Assembly (NCBI RefSeq): GCF_900101445.1
Contig: NZ_FNKE01000003.1
Span: forward strand, 1 to 64,000
Source: Streptococcus equinus
GTDB lineage: Bacteria > Bacillota > Bacilli > Lactobacillales > Streptococcaceae
Direction: 5' to 3'
Length of the DNA: 64,000 bases
Shown one piece after another: positions 7,386-17,797 of this stretch. The first letter of the stretch is position 1. Each line of letters opens with the position of its first letter. The notes under the pieces were generated by a model that worked only from the letters and a program-made list of their open reading frames with translations, had not been told where the DNA came from and did not search any database. A program made the position numbers and the translations under genes.

Positions 7386-8394
7386 CTTCTTTCTCCTTGT
7401 TTTCTCCCTTAACCAAAGGCAAGCGAATATCCATAGATACTCCTTTTCCTTTCTGGCTCAATAATGTCATTGTTCCTGCCATGTCATCAACACGTTCTTC
7501 AATATTATTCAAACCATAACTTAAATCATGACGTTCATCCATATCAAAACCGACTCCATTATCAACCATTTTAAGTTGTAATTCTGTCTCTGTTTGATTG
7601 AGATAAACTTCTAAGCGCGTTGCCTTGGCATGTTTAAGCGTATTGCTGATAAACTCCTGAGCAATTCGGAAAACATTGTCCTCAATTTTTTTAGGCAATT
7701 TTCCAATATTTTTCTTATAAACAACTTCTATACTACTCTTATCTGTTAATTCTTTCAAGAGGATATCAAAGCCTTCAGAAAGGGTTTTATTTTCTAATTC
7801 TGTCGGTCTCAAGTGTAGCAATAAAATACGCAAATCTTTTTGTGCATTTTGCAACATGCTTTCAACAGCAGTTAACTGGAATTCCAGTTGATCTCTTTCG
7901 ATTTGATCAAGATTAGCTGACACTCCTGAAAGAATCATAGAGGATGCAAAAAGCTCTTGACTAACCGTGTCATGAAGATCACGGGCAATTCGTTTACGCT
8001 CTTGCTCTACGATTTCTTGTCCATTTTGAATGCGACTATTTTCAGTATTTTGAAGACTATTTGTCAAATGTGTCATTTTTTTAGACAAGCGTGACAAATT
8101 GGCATTAATCTCTGTATCTTCATCCAAGCAAACCTCTTGATTATTCAAAATACGACGGAGATTTTGGTTAATGCTTCGTTTGCTATTATCATCTAAAATT
8201 ACCCAAAGTAGGAGCAATAAAATGGTAACAGCTAAAATCAAGAAAACAATTGAAAAGATGAAACGTTCTCCCATCCAAAAATCTGTAATCAGACTTTTCA
8301 GATGTAACTCCAAACTGTCTAGAACAACGACAACGATAGAAATGATGATGATACTTGCATAAAGAATCAAAAGTAAAAAATGATGTTTTTTCAT
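7369..8394 (-). CDS. liaS: sensor histidine kinase LiaS (VraS family)
   Basis: The 341-residue membrane kinase has two N-terminal transmembrane segments (about 7-26 and 44-67) enclosing a very short extracellular loop, an intramembrane-sensing layout. A HAMP-like/coiled region leads to the HisKA_3 dimerisation helix with phospho-acceptor H141 (RKRIARDLHDTVSQELFASS). The HATPase domain carries an N-box near 255 (FRIAQEFISNTLKHAKA) and G-box DNGVGFD. It phosphorylates LiaR. It overlaps liaR downstream and liaF upstream (4 nt), showing one operon. Confidence 0.94.
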   Translation of the reverse strand: MKKHHFLLLILYASIIIISIVVVVLDSLELHLKSLITDFWMGERFIFSIVFLILAVTILLLLLWVILDDNSKRSINQNLRRILNNQEVCLDEDTEINANLSRLSKKMTHLTNSLQNTENSRIQNGQEIVEQERKRIARDLHDTVSQELFASSMILSGVSANLDQIERDQLEFQLTAVESMLQNAQKDLRILLLHLRPTELENKTLSEGFDILLKELTDKSSIEVVYKKNIGKLPKKIEDNVFRIAQEFISNTLKHAKATRLEVYLNQTETELQLKMVDNGVGFDMDERHDLSYGLNNIEERVDDMAGTMTLLSQKGKGVSMDIRLPLVKGENKEKEDDPEN

Positions 8395-9086
8395 TTACGC
8401 ACCACCTCAACATCTCCTGCTAAAACATTAACAATCACCTTAACAGCTTTCAAACATTCTTCATCTTTAGGATGCCATAATTTTAAAGATTCATTTCGCA
8501 GGTCATATTCTTCAAAATCAAAATAACGAACACTGCCATAAATCGCACTAACATCCAATTTAACCGCAACATCAATAGGAACTAAAATCTTTGTTGGACC
8601 AAAAACTTTGCGGATAATCACAACATTATCCTTACCTGTTACGATGACACTGCTTAAATCAATAGTATCACTTCCAGTTAAACGAACCATGTTGATGTCA
8701 TCAAAAGCATAAAAATCACTGTCATGCATATCCGCCCCAATCCATTGATTACGAATTGGTTTTGCTTTCAAGTCTTCCTCACGAAAACGAACCAAAGCAA
8801 AGCGATTTTTCTTCTTAACTTGCGAAAAGTGATTAATGACCACATAAACAACCCCAAGCACAACCGCCATGATAATGTATGGATTAAGCATCAAAATCAA
8901 AAATAAAAGAACCAATCCTACTGTTAACAATAAATTATTGCGCTTGTCTTGATTATAAAAACGTAATGCCAAAAGAATTAAAACTAAAATTAAGATAAAA
9001 CTCGATAAATTGTTGGCCATAATTGTCATTAAGCCCATGACTAATAAAATAGTTTCGACAATGACAAAAAATTGAACTTTCCTCAT
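8391..9086 (-). CDS. liaF: LiaF, inhibitor of LiaSR signalling
   Basis: The 231-residue protein has three to four hydrophobic N-terminal segments (residues about 5-90). Its soluble C-terminal half resembles the LiaF C-terminal domain (NVVIIRKVFGPTKILVPIDVAVKLDVSAIYGSVRYF). LiaF is a membrane protein that keeps LiaS inactive without envelope stress. As first gene of liaF-liaS-liaR it overlaps liaS by 4 nt (ATGA). An extended -10 lies 23 nt upstream, and a terminator separates it from stkP. Confidence 0.92.
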   Translation of the reverse strand: MRKVQFFVIVETILLVMGLMTIMANNLSSFILILVLILLALRFYNQDKRNNLLLTVGLVLLFLILMLNPYIIMAVVLGVVYVVINHFSQVKKKNRFALVRFREEDLKAKPIRNQWIGADMHDSDFYAFDDINMVRLTGSDTIDLSSVIVTGKDNVVIIRKVFGPTKILVPIDVAVKLDVSAIYGSVRYFDFEEYDLRNESLKLWHPKDEECLKAVKVIVNVLAGDVEVVRK

Positions 9087-9108
9087 ATCATACCCTTTCT
9101 TTTTCTGT

Positions 9109-9117
9109 ATTTTACCA
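9109..9117 (-). promoter_or_regulatory. liaFSR promoter, extended -10
   Basis: The minus strand reads TGGTAAAAT (TGnTAAAAT) about 23 nt upstream of the liaF ATG, after the stkP terminator. I found no confident LiaR box. Confidence 0.5.
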
Positions 9118-9145
9118 AAAAGAAGCGGAAATTGCTCAGTTTTTC

Positions 9146-9175
9146 CTAAAAAAGAACACCTATTTAGGTGTTCTT
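9146..9175 (-). terminator. stkP terminator
   Basis: A perfect 11-bp stem AAGAACACCTA/TAGGTGTTCTT with a 2-nt tip is followed on the minus strand by a T run. It closes the gmk-to-stkP gene string. Confidence 0.9.
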
Positions 9176-9183
9176 ATAATATC

Positions 9184-11076
9184 TTATTGTTCAACTGATG
9201 ATGAGTCAGTTTGTGAACTTTCTTCAGTGCTGCTACTGCTACTACTTGAAGAACTTGACTCACTAGTTTCACTTGTCTCAGATGACTCAGGAACAGATTG
9301 AGATGGTGCGACTTCTGAAGACTGAGATTCACTTCCAGCTGAGAAGTAAAGTTTCACATTTCCTTCAATAGCTGCGCCAAAGTAAGGATCTTGTGCCACA
9401 ACAACTGCAGAAGTAGATGGTGTTTTGACTTGAGAGTATCCAGTTGATGAATTAGCATCTGCTTGGAATACCGTAATGTGTGAGCTTGATAATCCAAGAG
9501 CTGATAATTCAACGATAGCATCTTGATAAGTATAACCAATAAGATTTGGCATAACAATTGCTGCGACTTTGAAAGTAATCTTATCTTGACTACCAACTTT
9601 CGTACCTTTTTCAGGTGTTTGACTGATAATGGTTCCACCGTCATAACTTGTACCAGTTTCCCATTCAACATCAATCATCTTACTTGAAATACCGTGTTTA
9701 TCTTCGAGTTCTTTGATAACTTCTTGATAATTCTTACCAGTATAATCTTTCATCTTAAATCCTGAAGTTCCTTTTGACACATAAATGTCAACTTTGGCTC
9801 CTTCTTTCTTAGATGAACCTGCTGTTGGGTCTGTCTTAATAACATGACCCTTTGTCACAGTATCACTAGCAACTTTGTGAATATCACCAACTTTAAGTCC
9901 AGCTGAAGTTAAACTTTTCTTAGCATCTGATAAGCTTGTTCCTGCTACATCTGGAACATTAACAGAAGCTGGTGTGCTCAATGTCAAGTAAGTAAAGATA
10001 GCAATCGCAACAACTACGACAGCAAAGAAGATTTTCACTAATGTACCGAACATACGGTGTGATTTTTTCTTCTTCGCTTTTGCTTTTGCATTTTTATTAT
10101 CCGCAGCTTCTCGGTTAACTTTAGCTGCTTTTTGTTGTTTTTTCAACAATTGTTCTGTTGTTGATGGAACAGGTGTTGACGCTGTTACTTTTGGAAGTGT
10201 CTTGGTATTTTCAGTATCTTCAAAGACAAGTTTGCGTTCACGACTGCGGTTATATGAAAGAGCAGTCATTAAATCACGACTCATCTCAAAAGTTGATGCG
10301 TAACGGTCACTCAAGCGTTTTGCAGTAGCTTTAATGACAACATTTTCCAAGGCTTGAGGAACGTTTTTATTCTCATCAATGATTGAAGGAAGTGGTTTTT
10401 GGAAATGTTGAAGAGCAATGGTTACAGCTGAATCACCATCATATGGGATGTGACCTGTCAACATTTCAAACAACATAATCCCCATAGCGTAAATATCACT
10501 TTGAACAGTGGCTTTTGAACCACGCGCTTGTTCAGGTGATAGATAATGCACACTACCAAGCATTGAGTTTGTCTGTGTTAAACTTGTTTCTGCAAAGGCT
10601 ACAGCGATACCAAAGTCGGTAACTTTAACCGTTCCGTCTTTGGTTAACAAGATATTTTGTGGTTTTAAATCACGGTGAACAATCCCTTGTTGATGAGCCA
10701 AAGTCATCGCAGACAAGACTTCTTCCATGATTCTAACAACTTCATTATTAGAAAGAGGGGCGTGGTCTTGAATATATTTTTTCAAGTCCGAGCCATCAAC
10801 ATATTCCATCACTAAGAATTGCTGTCCGTCTTCTTCTCCAATATCACGAATCGAAACGATATTTGGATGGTTTAGCTCTGCCATGGCACGCGCTTCACGT
10901 TGGAAACGAGCAACGGCAATTTGATCTGTTTGATAATTAGTTCGAAGGACTTTGATAGCCACTTCTTCATTATCAAGAATTAGATCTTTGGCAAGATAAA
11001 CATCTGCCATTCCACCTCGTCCGATAGATTTGAGGATCCGATAACGACCAGCAAATAATTTGCCAATCTGAATCAT
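9184..11076 (-). CDS. stkP: eukaryotic-type Ser/Thr protein kinase with PASTA domains
   Basis: The 630-residue membrane kinase (StkP/PknB) controls division and wall synthesis. The kinase domain spans 1-275: glycine loop [10 protein letters not shown]42, catalytic HRDLKPQN with D136, DFG at 154-156. A basic juxtamembrane stretch precedes one transmembrane helix (345-366). Three extracellular PASTA repeats follow (about 371-436, 437-502, 503-580), fewer than the four of pneumococcal StkP. The protein ends in a Ser/Glu/Thr-rich tail of about 50 residues with no sorting signal. It is coupled to the phosphatase gene pppL (stop and start overlap). Likely targets encoded here are MapZ and GpsB, by analogy with S. 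pneumoniae. Confidence 0.95.
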   Translation of the reverse strand: MIQIGKLFAGRYRILKSIGRGGMADVYLAKDLILDNEEVAIKVLRTNYQTDQIAVARFQREARAMAELNHPNIVSIRDIGEEDGQQFLVMEYVDGSDLKKYIQDHAPLSNNEVVRIMEEVLSAMTLAHQQGIVHRDLKPQNILLTKDGTVKVTDFGIAVAFAETSLTQTNSMLGSVHYLSPEQARGSKATVQSDIYAMGIMLFEMLTGHIPYDGDSAVTIALQHFQKPLPSIIDENKNVPQALENVVIKATAKRLSDRYASTFEMSRDLMTALSYNRSRERKLVFEDTENTKTLPKVTASTPVPSTTEQLLKKQQKAAKVNREAADNKNAKAKAKKKKSHRMFGTLVKIFFAVVVVAIAIFTYLTLSTPASVNVPDVAGTSLSDAKKSLTSAGLKVGDIHKVASDTVTKGHVIKTDPTAGSSKKEGAKVDIYVSKGTSGFKMKDYTGKNYQEVIKELEDKHGISSKMIDVEWETGTSYDGGTIISQTPEKGTKVGSQDKITFKVAAIVMPNLIGYTYQDAIVELSALGLSSSHITVFQADANSSTGYSQVKTPSTSAVVVAQDPYFGAAIEGNVKLYFSAGSESQSSEVAPSQSVPESSETSETSESSSSSSSSSSTEESSQTDSSSVEQ

Positions 11077-11813
11077 TAAGCTTCCTCACTTTCGGCGTGG
11101 ATAAGAGCAATGGTGATATTATCAAGACCTCCACGTTCGTTAGCAAGAGTTACTAGCTCATTATTTTTATCGTCAAGATTTTTATCTTGACTCAAAATGC
11201 TAACAATTTCGTCATTGGTAATCATGTTTGTTAAACCATCACTGTTAATGATAAGATAATCGTCTTCTTCAAGAACTTGAACCCCTAAATCAGGTTCAAC
11301 TGGATTAGCTTGTCCAATAGATTGCGTGATAATATTTTTTTGTGGGTGATTAGCAGCTTCTTCTTCTGTCAATTGACCAGCTTTCACCAATTCATTAACA
11401 AGAGAGTGATCGCTTGTTAACAATTCGTATTCACCATTATGAAGCAAGCCAATGCGTGAATCACCAACGTGAGCAAAGATAACATTGTTATCAACAATCG
11501 CTAAAGCTTCAACGGTTGTTCCCATACCTTTATACTCATCGGTTTGACCCAGTTCATAAATTCTTTGATTTTCTGCTTCAAGCGCAGCAATCAGCCAATC
11601 ACGAATTTGGCTTAATTCTGTAAATTCGGTACTAATCCATTCACGTCCAAGGTCAGTAACGGTCATTTCACTAGCAATATTACCAGCACGATGACCTCCC
11701 ATACCATCTGCTAGGATGACTAAAGTGATACCTTTTTCGTTATCAAATTTATTAATAAAATCCTGATTATTTGAACGTCTTTGTCCGATATCAGTTACAA
11801 GTGAAATTTTCAT
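11076..11813 (-). CDS. pppL: PP2C-family protein phosphatase (partner of StkP)
   Basis: The 245-residue PPM/PP2C phosphatase carries metal-binding motifs RRSNNQD near residue 12, [14 protein letters not shown] near 32-45, the central GDSRIGL and a C-terminal [11 protein letters not shown]. It dephosphorylates StkP and its substrates. I place the start at 11813 ([11 protein letters not shown]) because AGAAGGAAAACT precedes it and the PP2C fold begins there; an upstream extension in the same frame is only overlap with rsmB. Its stop overlaps the stkP start. Confidence 0.95.
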   Translation of the reverse strand: MKISLVTDIGQRRSNNQDFINKFDNEKGITLVILADGMGGHRAGNIASEMTVTDLGREWISTEFTELSQIRDWLIAALEAENQRIYELGQTDEYKGMGTTVEALAIVDNNVIFAHVGDSRIGLLHNGEYELLTSDHSLVNELVKAGQLTEEEAANHPQKNIITQSIGQANPVEPDLGVQVLEEDDYLIINSDGLTNMITNDEIVSILSQDKNLDDKNNELVTLANERGGLDNITIALIHAESEEA

Positions 11814-11850
11814 AGTTTTCCTTCTGACTGTGTCAGTTTCCTCCTTGAGA

Positions 11851-13173
11851 TTACAAGATACGTTTAACTTGTCCAATAAAGAACCCGTCTGTCTGATATT
11901 GTTCAGGGGTAATCGCAATACAACCATCTCTTACAATATCTTCTTGCGTATGACTCAGTTTTACCTGTTCAAAATTTGGATGAGTTTCTAAAAATTTGTT
12001 AATGACTTGGAAGTTTTCCTCATCAAAAATCGTACAAGTACTATAAGTTATTATACCACCTTTACGCAATGTTTGACAAACGCTATCAAGAATTTGCAAT
12101 TGAATTTCCTGTAAAGCCGTGAAATCTTGATTTTCTTTATTGTACTTAATGTCAGGTTTACGACGGATAAGACCAATTCCTGAACATGGTGCATCAACTA
12201 ATATTTTATCAAAAGTATCTGGTGCAAAATGTTCGTGAACTGTTGTGGCATCCATTTTTTGTGTAGAGATTTTATCAGCCACATGTAGGCGTTTGGCATT
12301 ATCCATTACCAAATCAAGCTTGTGGTCGTATAAATCTAATGCTGTGATATGCCCGCTTGTCAGATAAGAAGCCATATGAGTGGTCTTTCCACCTGGAGCT
12401 GCGCAAGCATCTAAGATATTTTCATCGCCATGAATATTAAGCGTTGGGGCCACCAATTGACTAGATTCATCTTGAATCGTGATGTCACCTTGGGCAAAAT
12501 AGTCTGTTCCAGCAAAGTGACCTGATGTTTTAACCAAACCAACTGGAGATAAAGTAGATTGTTCTGCGCCTGTTGTAGCTTTAATCTCAGCCAATTTTTC
12601 AGGATTTGTCACTCGAATACTTGCTTTATTTCGGATAAACAGACTTTGCATAATAGCTTTGGCACGGTCCTCACCGAATTGGTCAATTAACTTTTTAACC
12701 AACCAGACTGGTAAAGAATAAAGAACTGAGTAACGTTTGTTTTTACGTTTAATGCTTTCAGGATTTGGGAGGTCATCTTTGGTCAAACGTCGCAAAATCG
12801 CATTGACAAATTTTTCAGCACCTTTTTTATTGCCACGATTTTTGGCAATATTAACCGCGTCATTTACCACAGCGTGAGCTGGCATTTTATCAAGATACAA
12901 TAATTGATAAAGGCTCAACATCAAGAGATAATAAACCCAAGAGTCCAATTTGTCACGATCTTCAATATAGTGAGCTAAGTACCATTCTAGGGTAATCTTT
13001 CGTGCTACTGTACCATAAACGATTTCTGTCACCAAAGACTTATCTTTTTGTGACAAGTGAGTCTGTTTTAGTTCCTGATTGAGAGCAATATTTGAATATG
13101 CTCCTTCTTCAAAGACATTTTCAAGAACGACTAGCGCTAAGCCACGCGCTTGTTTCTTCCAATCATTCGCCAA
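11851..13173 (-). CDS. rsmB: 16S rRNA m5C967 methyltransferase RsmB
   Basis: The protein has about 440 residues. The N-terminal NusB-like RNA-binding domain (1-140) leads to a Rossmann methyltransferase domain with SAM motif [13 protein letters not shown], catalytic [13 protein letters not shown] and second cysteine TYSTCT. RsmB methylates C967 of 16S rRNA. The start is ambiguous. GTG at 13182 has no good ribosome site, while TTG at 13173 ([11 protein letters not shown]) has AGGTG six bases upstream and fits homologous N-termini, so I use it. It overlaps the fmt 3' end and lies in the gmk-rpoZ-priA-fmt-rsmB-pppL-stkP string. Confidence 0.92.
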   Translation of the reverse strand: MANDWKKQARGLALVVLENVFEEGAYSNIALNQELKQTHLSQKDKSLVTEIVYGTVARKITLEWYLAHYIEDRDKLDSWVYYLLMLSLYQLLYLDKMPAHAVVNDAVNIAKNRGNKKGAEKFVNAILRRLTKDDLPNPESIKRKNKRYSVLYSLPVWLVKKLIDQFGEDRAKAIMQSLFIRNKASIRVTNPEKLAEIKATTGAEQSTLSPVGLVKTSGHFAGTDYFAQGDITIQDESSQLVAPTLNIHGDENILDACAAPGGKTTHMASYLTSGHITALDLYDHKLDLVMDNAKRLHVADKISTQKMDATTVHEHFAPDTFDKILVDAPCSGIGLIRRKPDIKYNKENQDFTALQEIQLQILDSVCQTLRKGGIITYSTCTIFDEENFQVINKFLETHPNFEQVKLSHTQEDIVRDGCIAITPEQYQTDGFFIGQVKRIL

Positions 13174-14098
13174 TAAGGTCACCTACTTCAAGTTTACGTC
13201 CAACACCATTTAAGAAATCCACAACGCTCATGCGTGGTTTCCCTGCTGGTTGAACTGTTTTAAGAGAAATTGCACCGTCTCCAGTTGCCACAACCAATGT
13301 TTTCTTACCTTTTTCAATGATTTGACCTGGTTGTCCTTGACCTTCTGCCAAGCTTGCTTCATAGATTTTGAAACGTTTGCCATCAAGAAGGGTGTGGGCA
13401 ACAGGCCATGGATACAAACCACGGATATGGTTAAAGACCTCACGCGCTGATTTATTCCAGTCAATGCGTTCTTCTTCTGGTGTGATATTTGGTGAGAAAG
13501 TTGCTTTGCTTTCATCTTGTGGTTCTGGTTTGATATTTCCAGCAATGTAATCTGGCAATGTTTTCAAAAGTAAATCACGTCCAATAACGGCTAGTTTTTC
13601 AAACATTGTCCCAACGTTATCTTCGTCAGTAATTGGTGTTGATGCTTTAGCAATCATGTCACCAGCATCCATTTTCTTAACCATTTCCATGATTGTCACA
13701 CCTGCTTCTTTGTCACCGTTGATGATAGCGTAGTGAATTGGTGCGCCGCCACGGTATTTAGGAAGAAGTGAGGCATGCACATTAACTGCGAAGTCAACAG
13801 AATCAAGCAATTTTGTTGGCAAGAATTGACCAAAAGCAGCTGTTACAATACCATCTGCCCCTAAAGTCATAAGCTCAGCCATTTCATCTGAACCAGACAT
13901 TTTTTCAGGCTGATAAACTGGTAAATTGTGTGCCAAAGCAACTTCTTTAACAGGTGTCATTTTGATTTCTTTTTTACGACCAACCGCGCGGTCTGGTTGT
14001 GTCACAACCGCTAAAACATCGTAGTTAGCATCATCTAGTAAACCTTCTAGAACAGTCGCTGCAAAATCAGGTGTTCCCATAAAAATTAATTTTGTCAT
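13163..14098 (-). CDS. fmt: methionyl-tRNA formyltransferase
   Basis: The 311-residue enzyme formylates initiator Met-tRNA using 10-formyltetrahydrofolate. The N-terminal formyltransferase domain has [14 protein letters not shown], the catalytic region [20 protein letters not shown] (Asn/His of the family near 109-111) and the downstream aspartate region. The C-terminal tRNA-binding domain ends in [19 protein letters not shown] start at ATG 14098, which has GAGAGGAAG at good spacing, rather than five codons upstream. It lies 62 nt after priA and overlaps rsmB. Confidence 0.96.
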   Translation of the reverse strand: MTKLIFMGTPDFAATVLEGLLDDANYDVLAVVTQPDRAVGRKKEIKMTPVKEVALAHNLPVYQPEKMSGSDEMAELMTLGADGIVTAAFGQFLPTKLLDSVDFAVNVHASLLPKYRGGAPIHYAIINGDKEAGVTIMEMVKKMDAGDMIAKASTPITDEDNVGTMFEKLAVIGRDLLLKTLPDYIAGNIKPEPQDESKATFSPNITPEEERIDWNKSAREVFNHIRGLYPWPVAHTLLDGKRFKIYEASLAEGQGQPGQIIEKGKKTLVVATGDGAISLKTVQPAGKPRMSVVDFLNGVGRKLEVGDLIGE

Positions 14099-14160
14099 TT
14101 TTCTTCCTCTCAAAGGATTTTATTACTTAAATTTTTTCTTTATTATAGCATAGTGAGAGC

Positions 14161-16551
14161 CTACATAAAATTTTGTGGCTCATGGTCTATTACCAGTCGC
14201 AAGTCCTTATTTTCAGGTAATTGAGTCATGTCTAAAATCTGATTCAAAACACTTTCTAAGTGGTCCTCAAAGCGATATTTGACAATGATTTGATAGTGAT
14301 AAAGATTGTGCGTTCTGGCAATTGGCTTAGGCGTTGGACCGAGAATTTTAATTTTGTCAGATAAATGCTGACGCAAAATTTGAAGCAATTCAAAAGACTT
14401 ACGCACAACGGTCTGCTCATCCTTATGTGACAAGGTTAAGCCAACCGTAAAATAATATGGTGGGTAAGATAATTGCTTACGAATGCCCATCTCATAAGCG
14501 TAAAAAGCTTCATAATCTTGCTTTTGGGCTAACCTGATGGCGTAGTGCTGTGGATTGTAGGTCTGAATCAAGACCTCTCCTTCTTTTTCAGCACGTCCAG
14601 CACGCCCTGCAACCTGAGTCAACAATTGAAATGTTCGCTCAGACGATCTAAAATCAGGCAGATTTAGTGACGTATCCGCATTTAACACACCTACCAAAGT
14701 AACATTCGGAAAATCAAGTCCTTTAGCAATCATCTGTGTTCCTAACAAAATATCAGCCTCATGATTACCAAATTTATCCAGAATCCGCTGATGCGCCCCC
14801 TTTTGTCGTGTGGTATCGACATCCATTCGCAAGATACGAGCTTGCGGGAAAACCTCTGCTAATTCATCGTAAGCTTTTTGAGTCCCAGTCCCGTAATAAC
14901 GGATGCTACGACTATGACAATTTGGACAAGTATGCGGAATGGCTTTTTCAAAACCACAATAATGACAATTCATAGTCTTGGTATCCATATGAAGCGTCAA
15001 GGAAATATCACAATTTGGACACTCATCCACATAGCCACAATCACGACACATGACAAAGCTTGAATAGCCACGACGATTTAGCATAAGCACTACTTGCTCT
15101 TTTTTGGCTAATCGGTCTGCAATTTTTTCCAGCAGATAAGGCGTGTAATTGCTGACTTCCTGCTGACCAACGTAATCACGAAAATCAACAATATCAACTT
15201 TTGGAATCTTAGCCAAAGGATTGGCACGGTGAGTCAACTGCAAGAACTGATAGACGTTACGGCTAGCACGCGCACGACTCTCAATACTTGGCGTTGCAGA
15301 TCCCATTAACAAAACAGCCTTATGGTATTTTGCACGAAGTAAAGCCACATCACGTGCATGGTAACGCGGGTTCGATTCTTGCTTGTAAGTTGCCTCGTGC
15401 TCTTCATCAATGATGATAGCGCCAATATTTTCCATTGGAACAAAGATAGCAGATCTAGCACCTACGACAACGCGAGCTTGACCCGATTTTATCTTTCGCC
15501 ATTCATCAAATTTTTCACCATCTGACAAAGCCGAATGCATAATAGCCACTTGCTTGCCAAAGCGTGAAATAAAGCGGTTTGTCATCTGAGGCGTCAAAGA
15601 AATCTCAGGCACCAAAACAATCGCTGTTTTACCAAGCTTCAAGACCTTATCAATAATGTGCAAATACACTTCGGTCTTACCTGAACCAGTCACGCCTTCT
15701 AACAAGAAAGGTTTAGACTCCTTGCCAATTTGACTCGTCACCTTTTCAACCACAGCAACTTGTTCTTCATTTAACTCAAGAAAATCCGTCGTTGCAACGT
15801 CAAAATAAGCATCCGAACGTTTCTTCTCTTTTTCTAAAATGGTTAGCAGATGATTTTCCACAAAGAATTTAACAACGTCACGTGAAAAGAGCTGATACAA
15901 GTCTGCCAATTTTCCTTCATCAGGATGCTCAAGTAAGTAATCACGTAACATCAAACGCTTCTTAGCTCTTGCTGAAATCTCTGCTTGAGCTAACTGGTCC
16001 GAATTAACTTGATAGAATTTCTCAGTTTTGATATTTTTCTTATCTTTAGCAAGATAATCAACTGAAATTTTTCCTGCTTGAACCAACCTGGCAACTTTTT
16101 TGGCTTCTTCTTCAGATAAGCTTGAGTGAAGTCTGTTATCTTTATCACCAAATAAAGCCAAGCGCTCTTCATCAGACAACGTTTCTGTCGGCATCAAGCG
16201 CTTATCGTACGTTGAATTGAGCAAATTAGGAATCATTGATTTCAAAATTGAAATCTTATAAGAAAAAACAGTATGACGCATTTGGTCTGCTAAAGCAAGC
16301 TGCTCTTCATTTAAAACTGGTTCAAAATCCAAAACCTCGCGAATAGCCTTTAAATCACTGATATTATCGTCAATGCCCTCAGAAAATCCGACAACAAAGC
16401 CTTGCAAAAGACGATTACCACGACCAAAAGGGACATGCACCCGTGAGCCTAACATCACTTGATTTTGCATGTCTTCTGGCACGAGATATGAGAAAGGCTT
16501 ATCAGTCTGCATTAATGGCACATCAACAATGACCTGAGCAATTTTTGTCAT
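14161..16551 (-). CDS. priA: primosomal replication restart helicase PriA
   Basis: The 796-residue superfamily 2 helicase reloads the replisome at stalled forks. The N-terminal DNA-binding region is followed by Walker A LLEGVTGSGKTEVY (near 282), DEEH box IIDEEHEATYKQ, and four zinc-binding cysteine pairs (CRDCG, CPNCD, CHYCG, CPNCH) between about 500 and 550, then helicase motifs V-VI (TQVAGRAGRAEKEG). An AGAAAGGATAG ribosome site precedes the ATG. A terminator follows rpoZ upstream, so priA may also have its own promoter; none is convincing in 16552-16660. Confidence 0.96.
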   Translation of the reverse strand: MTKIAQVIVDVPLMQTDKPFSYLVPEDMQNQVMLGSRVHVPFGRGNRLLQGFVVGFSEGIDDNISDLKAIREVLDFEPVLNEEQLALADQMRHTVFSYKISILKSMIPNLLNSTYDKRLMPTETLSDEERLALFGDKDNRLHSSLSEEEAKKVARLVQAGKISVDYLAKDKKNIKTEKFYQVNSDQLAQAEISARAKKRLMLRDYLLEHPDEGKLADLYQLFSRDVVKFFVENHLLTILEKEKKRSDAYFDVATTDFLELNEEQVAVVEKVTSQIGKESKPFLLEGVTGSGKTEVYLHIIDKVLKLGKTAIVLVPEISLTPQMTNRFISRFGKQVAIMHSALSDGEKFDEWRKIKSGQARVVVGARSAIFVPMENIGAIIIDEEHEATYKQESNPRYHARDVALLRAKYHKAVLLMGSATPSIESRARASRNVYQFLQLTHRANPLAKIPKVDIVDFRDYVGQQEVSNYTPYLLEKIADRLAKKEQVVLMLNRRGYSSFVMCRDCGYVDECPNCDISLTLHMDTKTMNCHYCGFEKAIPHTCPNCHSRSIRYYGTGTQKAYDELAEVFPQARILRMDVDTTRQKGAHQRILDKFGNHEADILLGTQMIAKGLDFPNVTLVGVLNADTSLNLPDFRSSERTFQLLTQVAGRAGRAEKEGEVLIQTYNPQHYAIRLAQKQDYEAFYAYEMGIRKQLSYPPYYFTVGLTLSHKDEQTVVRKSFELLQILRQHLSDKIKILGPTPKPIARTHNLYHYQIIVKYRFEDHLESVLNQILDMTQLPENKDLRLVIDHEPQNFM

Positions 16552-16660
16552 AACTATCCTTTCTAAATAAACTCAAAAAATATCCTAAGGAAAAAAAGAA
16601 TAATCATCATGATAAGCAACCTAAAAAACTTGTTTACTTTATCACAATGATTTATTACAA

Positions 16661-16691
16661 GAAAAATCTAAGATAAAATACCTTAGATTTT
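16661..16691 (-). terminator. terminator overlapping the 3' end of rpoZ
   Basis: A perfect 10-bp stem AAAATCTAAG/CTTAGATTTT with a 9-nt loop is followed by T residues on the minus strand. Its upstream arm contains the last rpoZ codons and the stop (16683-16691), so the terminator is partly encoded within the gene. It would limit read-through to priA. Confidence 0.75.
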
Positions 16692-16994
16692 TTCTCCTTC
16701 TTCTTTTTCTTTAGCGATTTGTTCTTTGATTTTACGTTCTTCTTCTTCTTTAGCCAAGCGTTCTGCTTCGATACGAGCATGTACAGCAGCACGTTTTGCT
16801 TCTGGATCTGGATGGATAACAACGTTACCAGATTCGATTTCTTCAAGAGCTTGCAAAGTAGCTTTTACTGATTTGAATTCTTGAGTTGGTTTTGCACCAG
16901 CTTCAAGTTCGTGAGCGCGTTTAGCTTGAAGAATGCAAAGTGAGTATTTTGATGGCACTTTATCTAGCAAAGTGTCAATAGAAGGTTTTAACAT
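16683..16994 (-). CDS. rpoZ: RNA polymerase omega subunit
   Basis: This omega subunit of about 103 residues opens with [19 protein letters not shown] and has the conserved AKRAHEL (near 25-32). A long charged Glu/Lys-rich C-terminal helix is typical of streptococcal omegas. It supports assembly and stability of RNA polymerase. Two adjacent ATG codons occur (16997 and 16994); homologues usually begin at the second. It lies 23 nt after gmk, as in most Firmicutes. Confidence 0.95.
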   Translation of the reverse strand: MLKPSIDTLLDKVPSKYSLCILQAKRAHELEAGAKPTQEFKSVKATLQALEEIESGNVVIHPDPEAKRAAVHARIEAERLAKEEEERKIKEQIAKEKEEGEKI

Positions 16995-17020
16995 CATAGC
17001 TTTTTTCTCTCTTCTCTCTT

Positions 17021-17665
<645 letters not shown>

Positions 17666-17687
17666 TTAAGACTTGCTTTTTATCAAT

Positions 17688-17729
17688 TAGACTACAGTCT
17701 AGTATATCAAAGATAAGGCTATATTTCAA
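17688..17729 (-). promoter_or_regulatory. gmk promoter with overlapping palindrome
   Basis: On the minus strand the -35 is TTGAAA (17724-17729), spacer 17 nt, -10 TATACT (17701-17706), preceded by TGA to give an extended -10. The palindrome TAGACTACAGTCTA (17688-17701) covers the start-site region, and its half TAGACTACA recurs at about 17655. A regulator binding here is possible but unknown. Confidence 0.7.
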
Positions 17730-17754
17730 GGAAATTTACAAGGTCCTTCACATT

Positions 17755-17784
17755 AAAAAGAAGCACGTCTAAAACGTACTTCTT
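17755..17784 (-). terminator. rny terminator
   Basis: An 11-bp stem AAGAAGTACGT/ACGTGCTTCTT (one wobble) with a 5-nt loop is followed by TTTTTAATG on the minus strand, 14 nt after the rny stop. Confidence 0.85.
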
Positions 17785-17797
17785 CTTGTCTATTTCA

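Noticed and set aside
11814..11927. 38-codon N-terminal extension of the PP2C phosphatase
   Set aside because: It merely reads the rsmB 3' end in another frame; the PP2C fold and a good ribosome site start at 11813.
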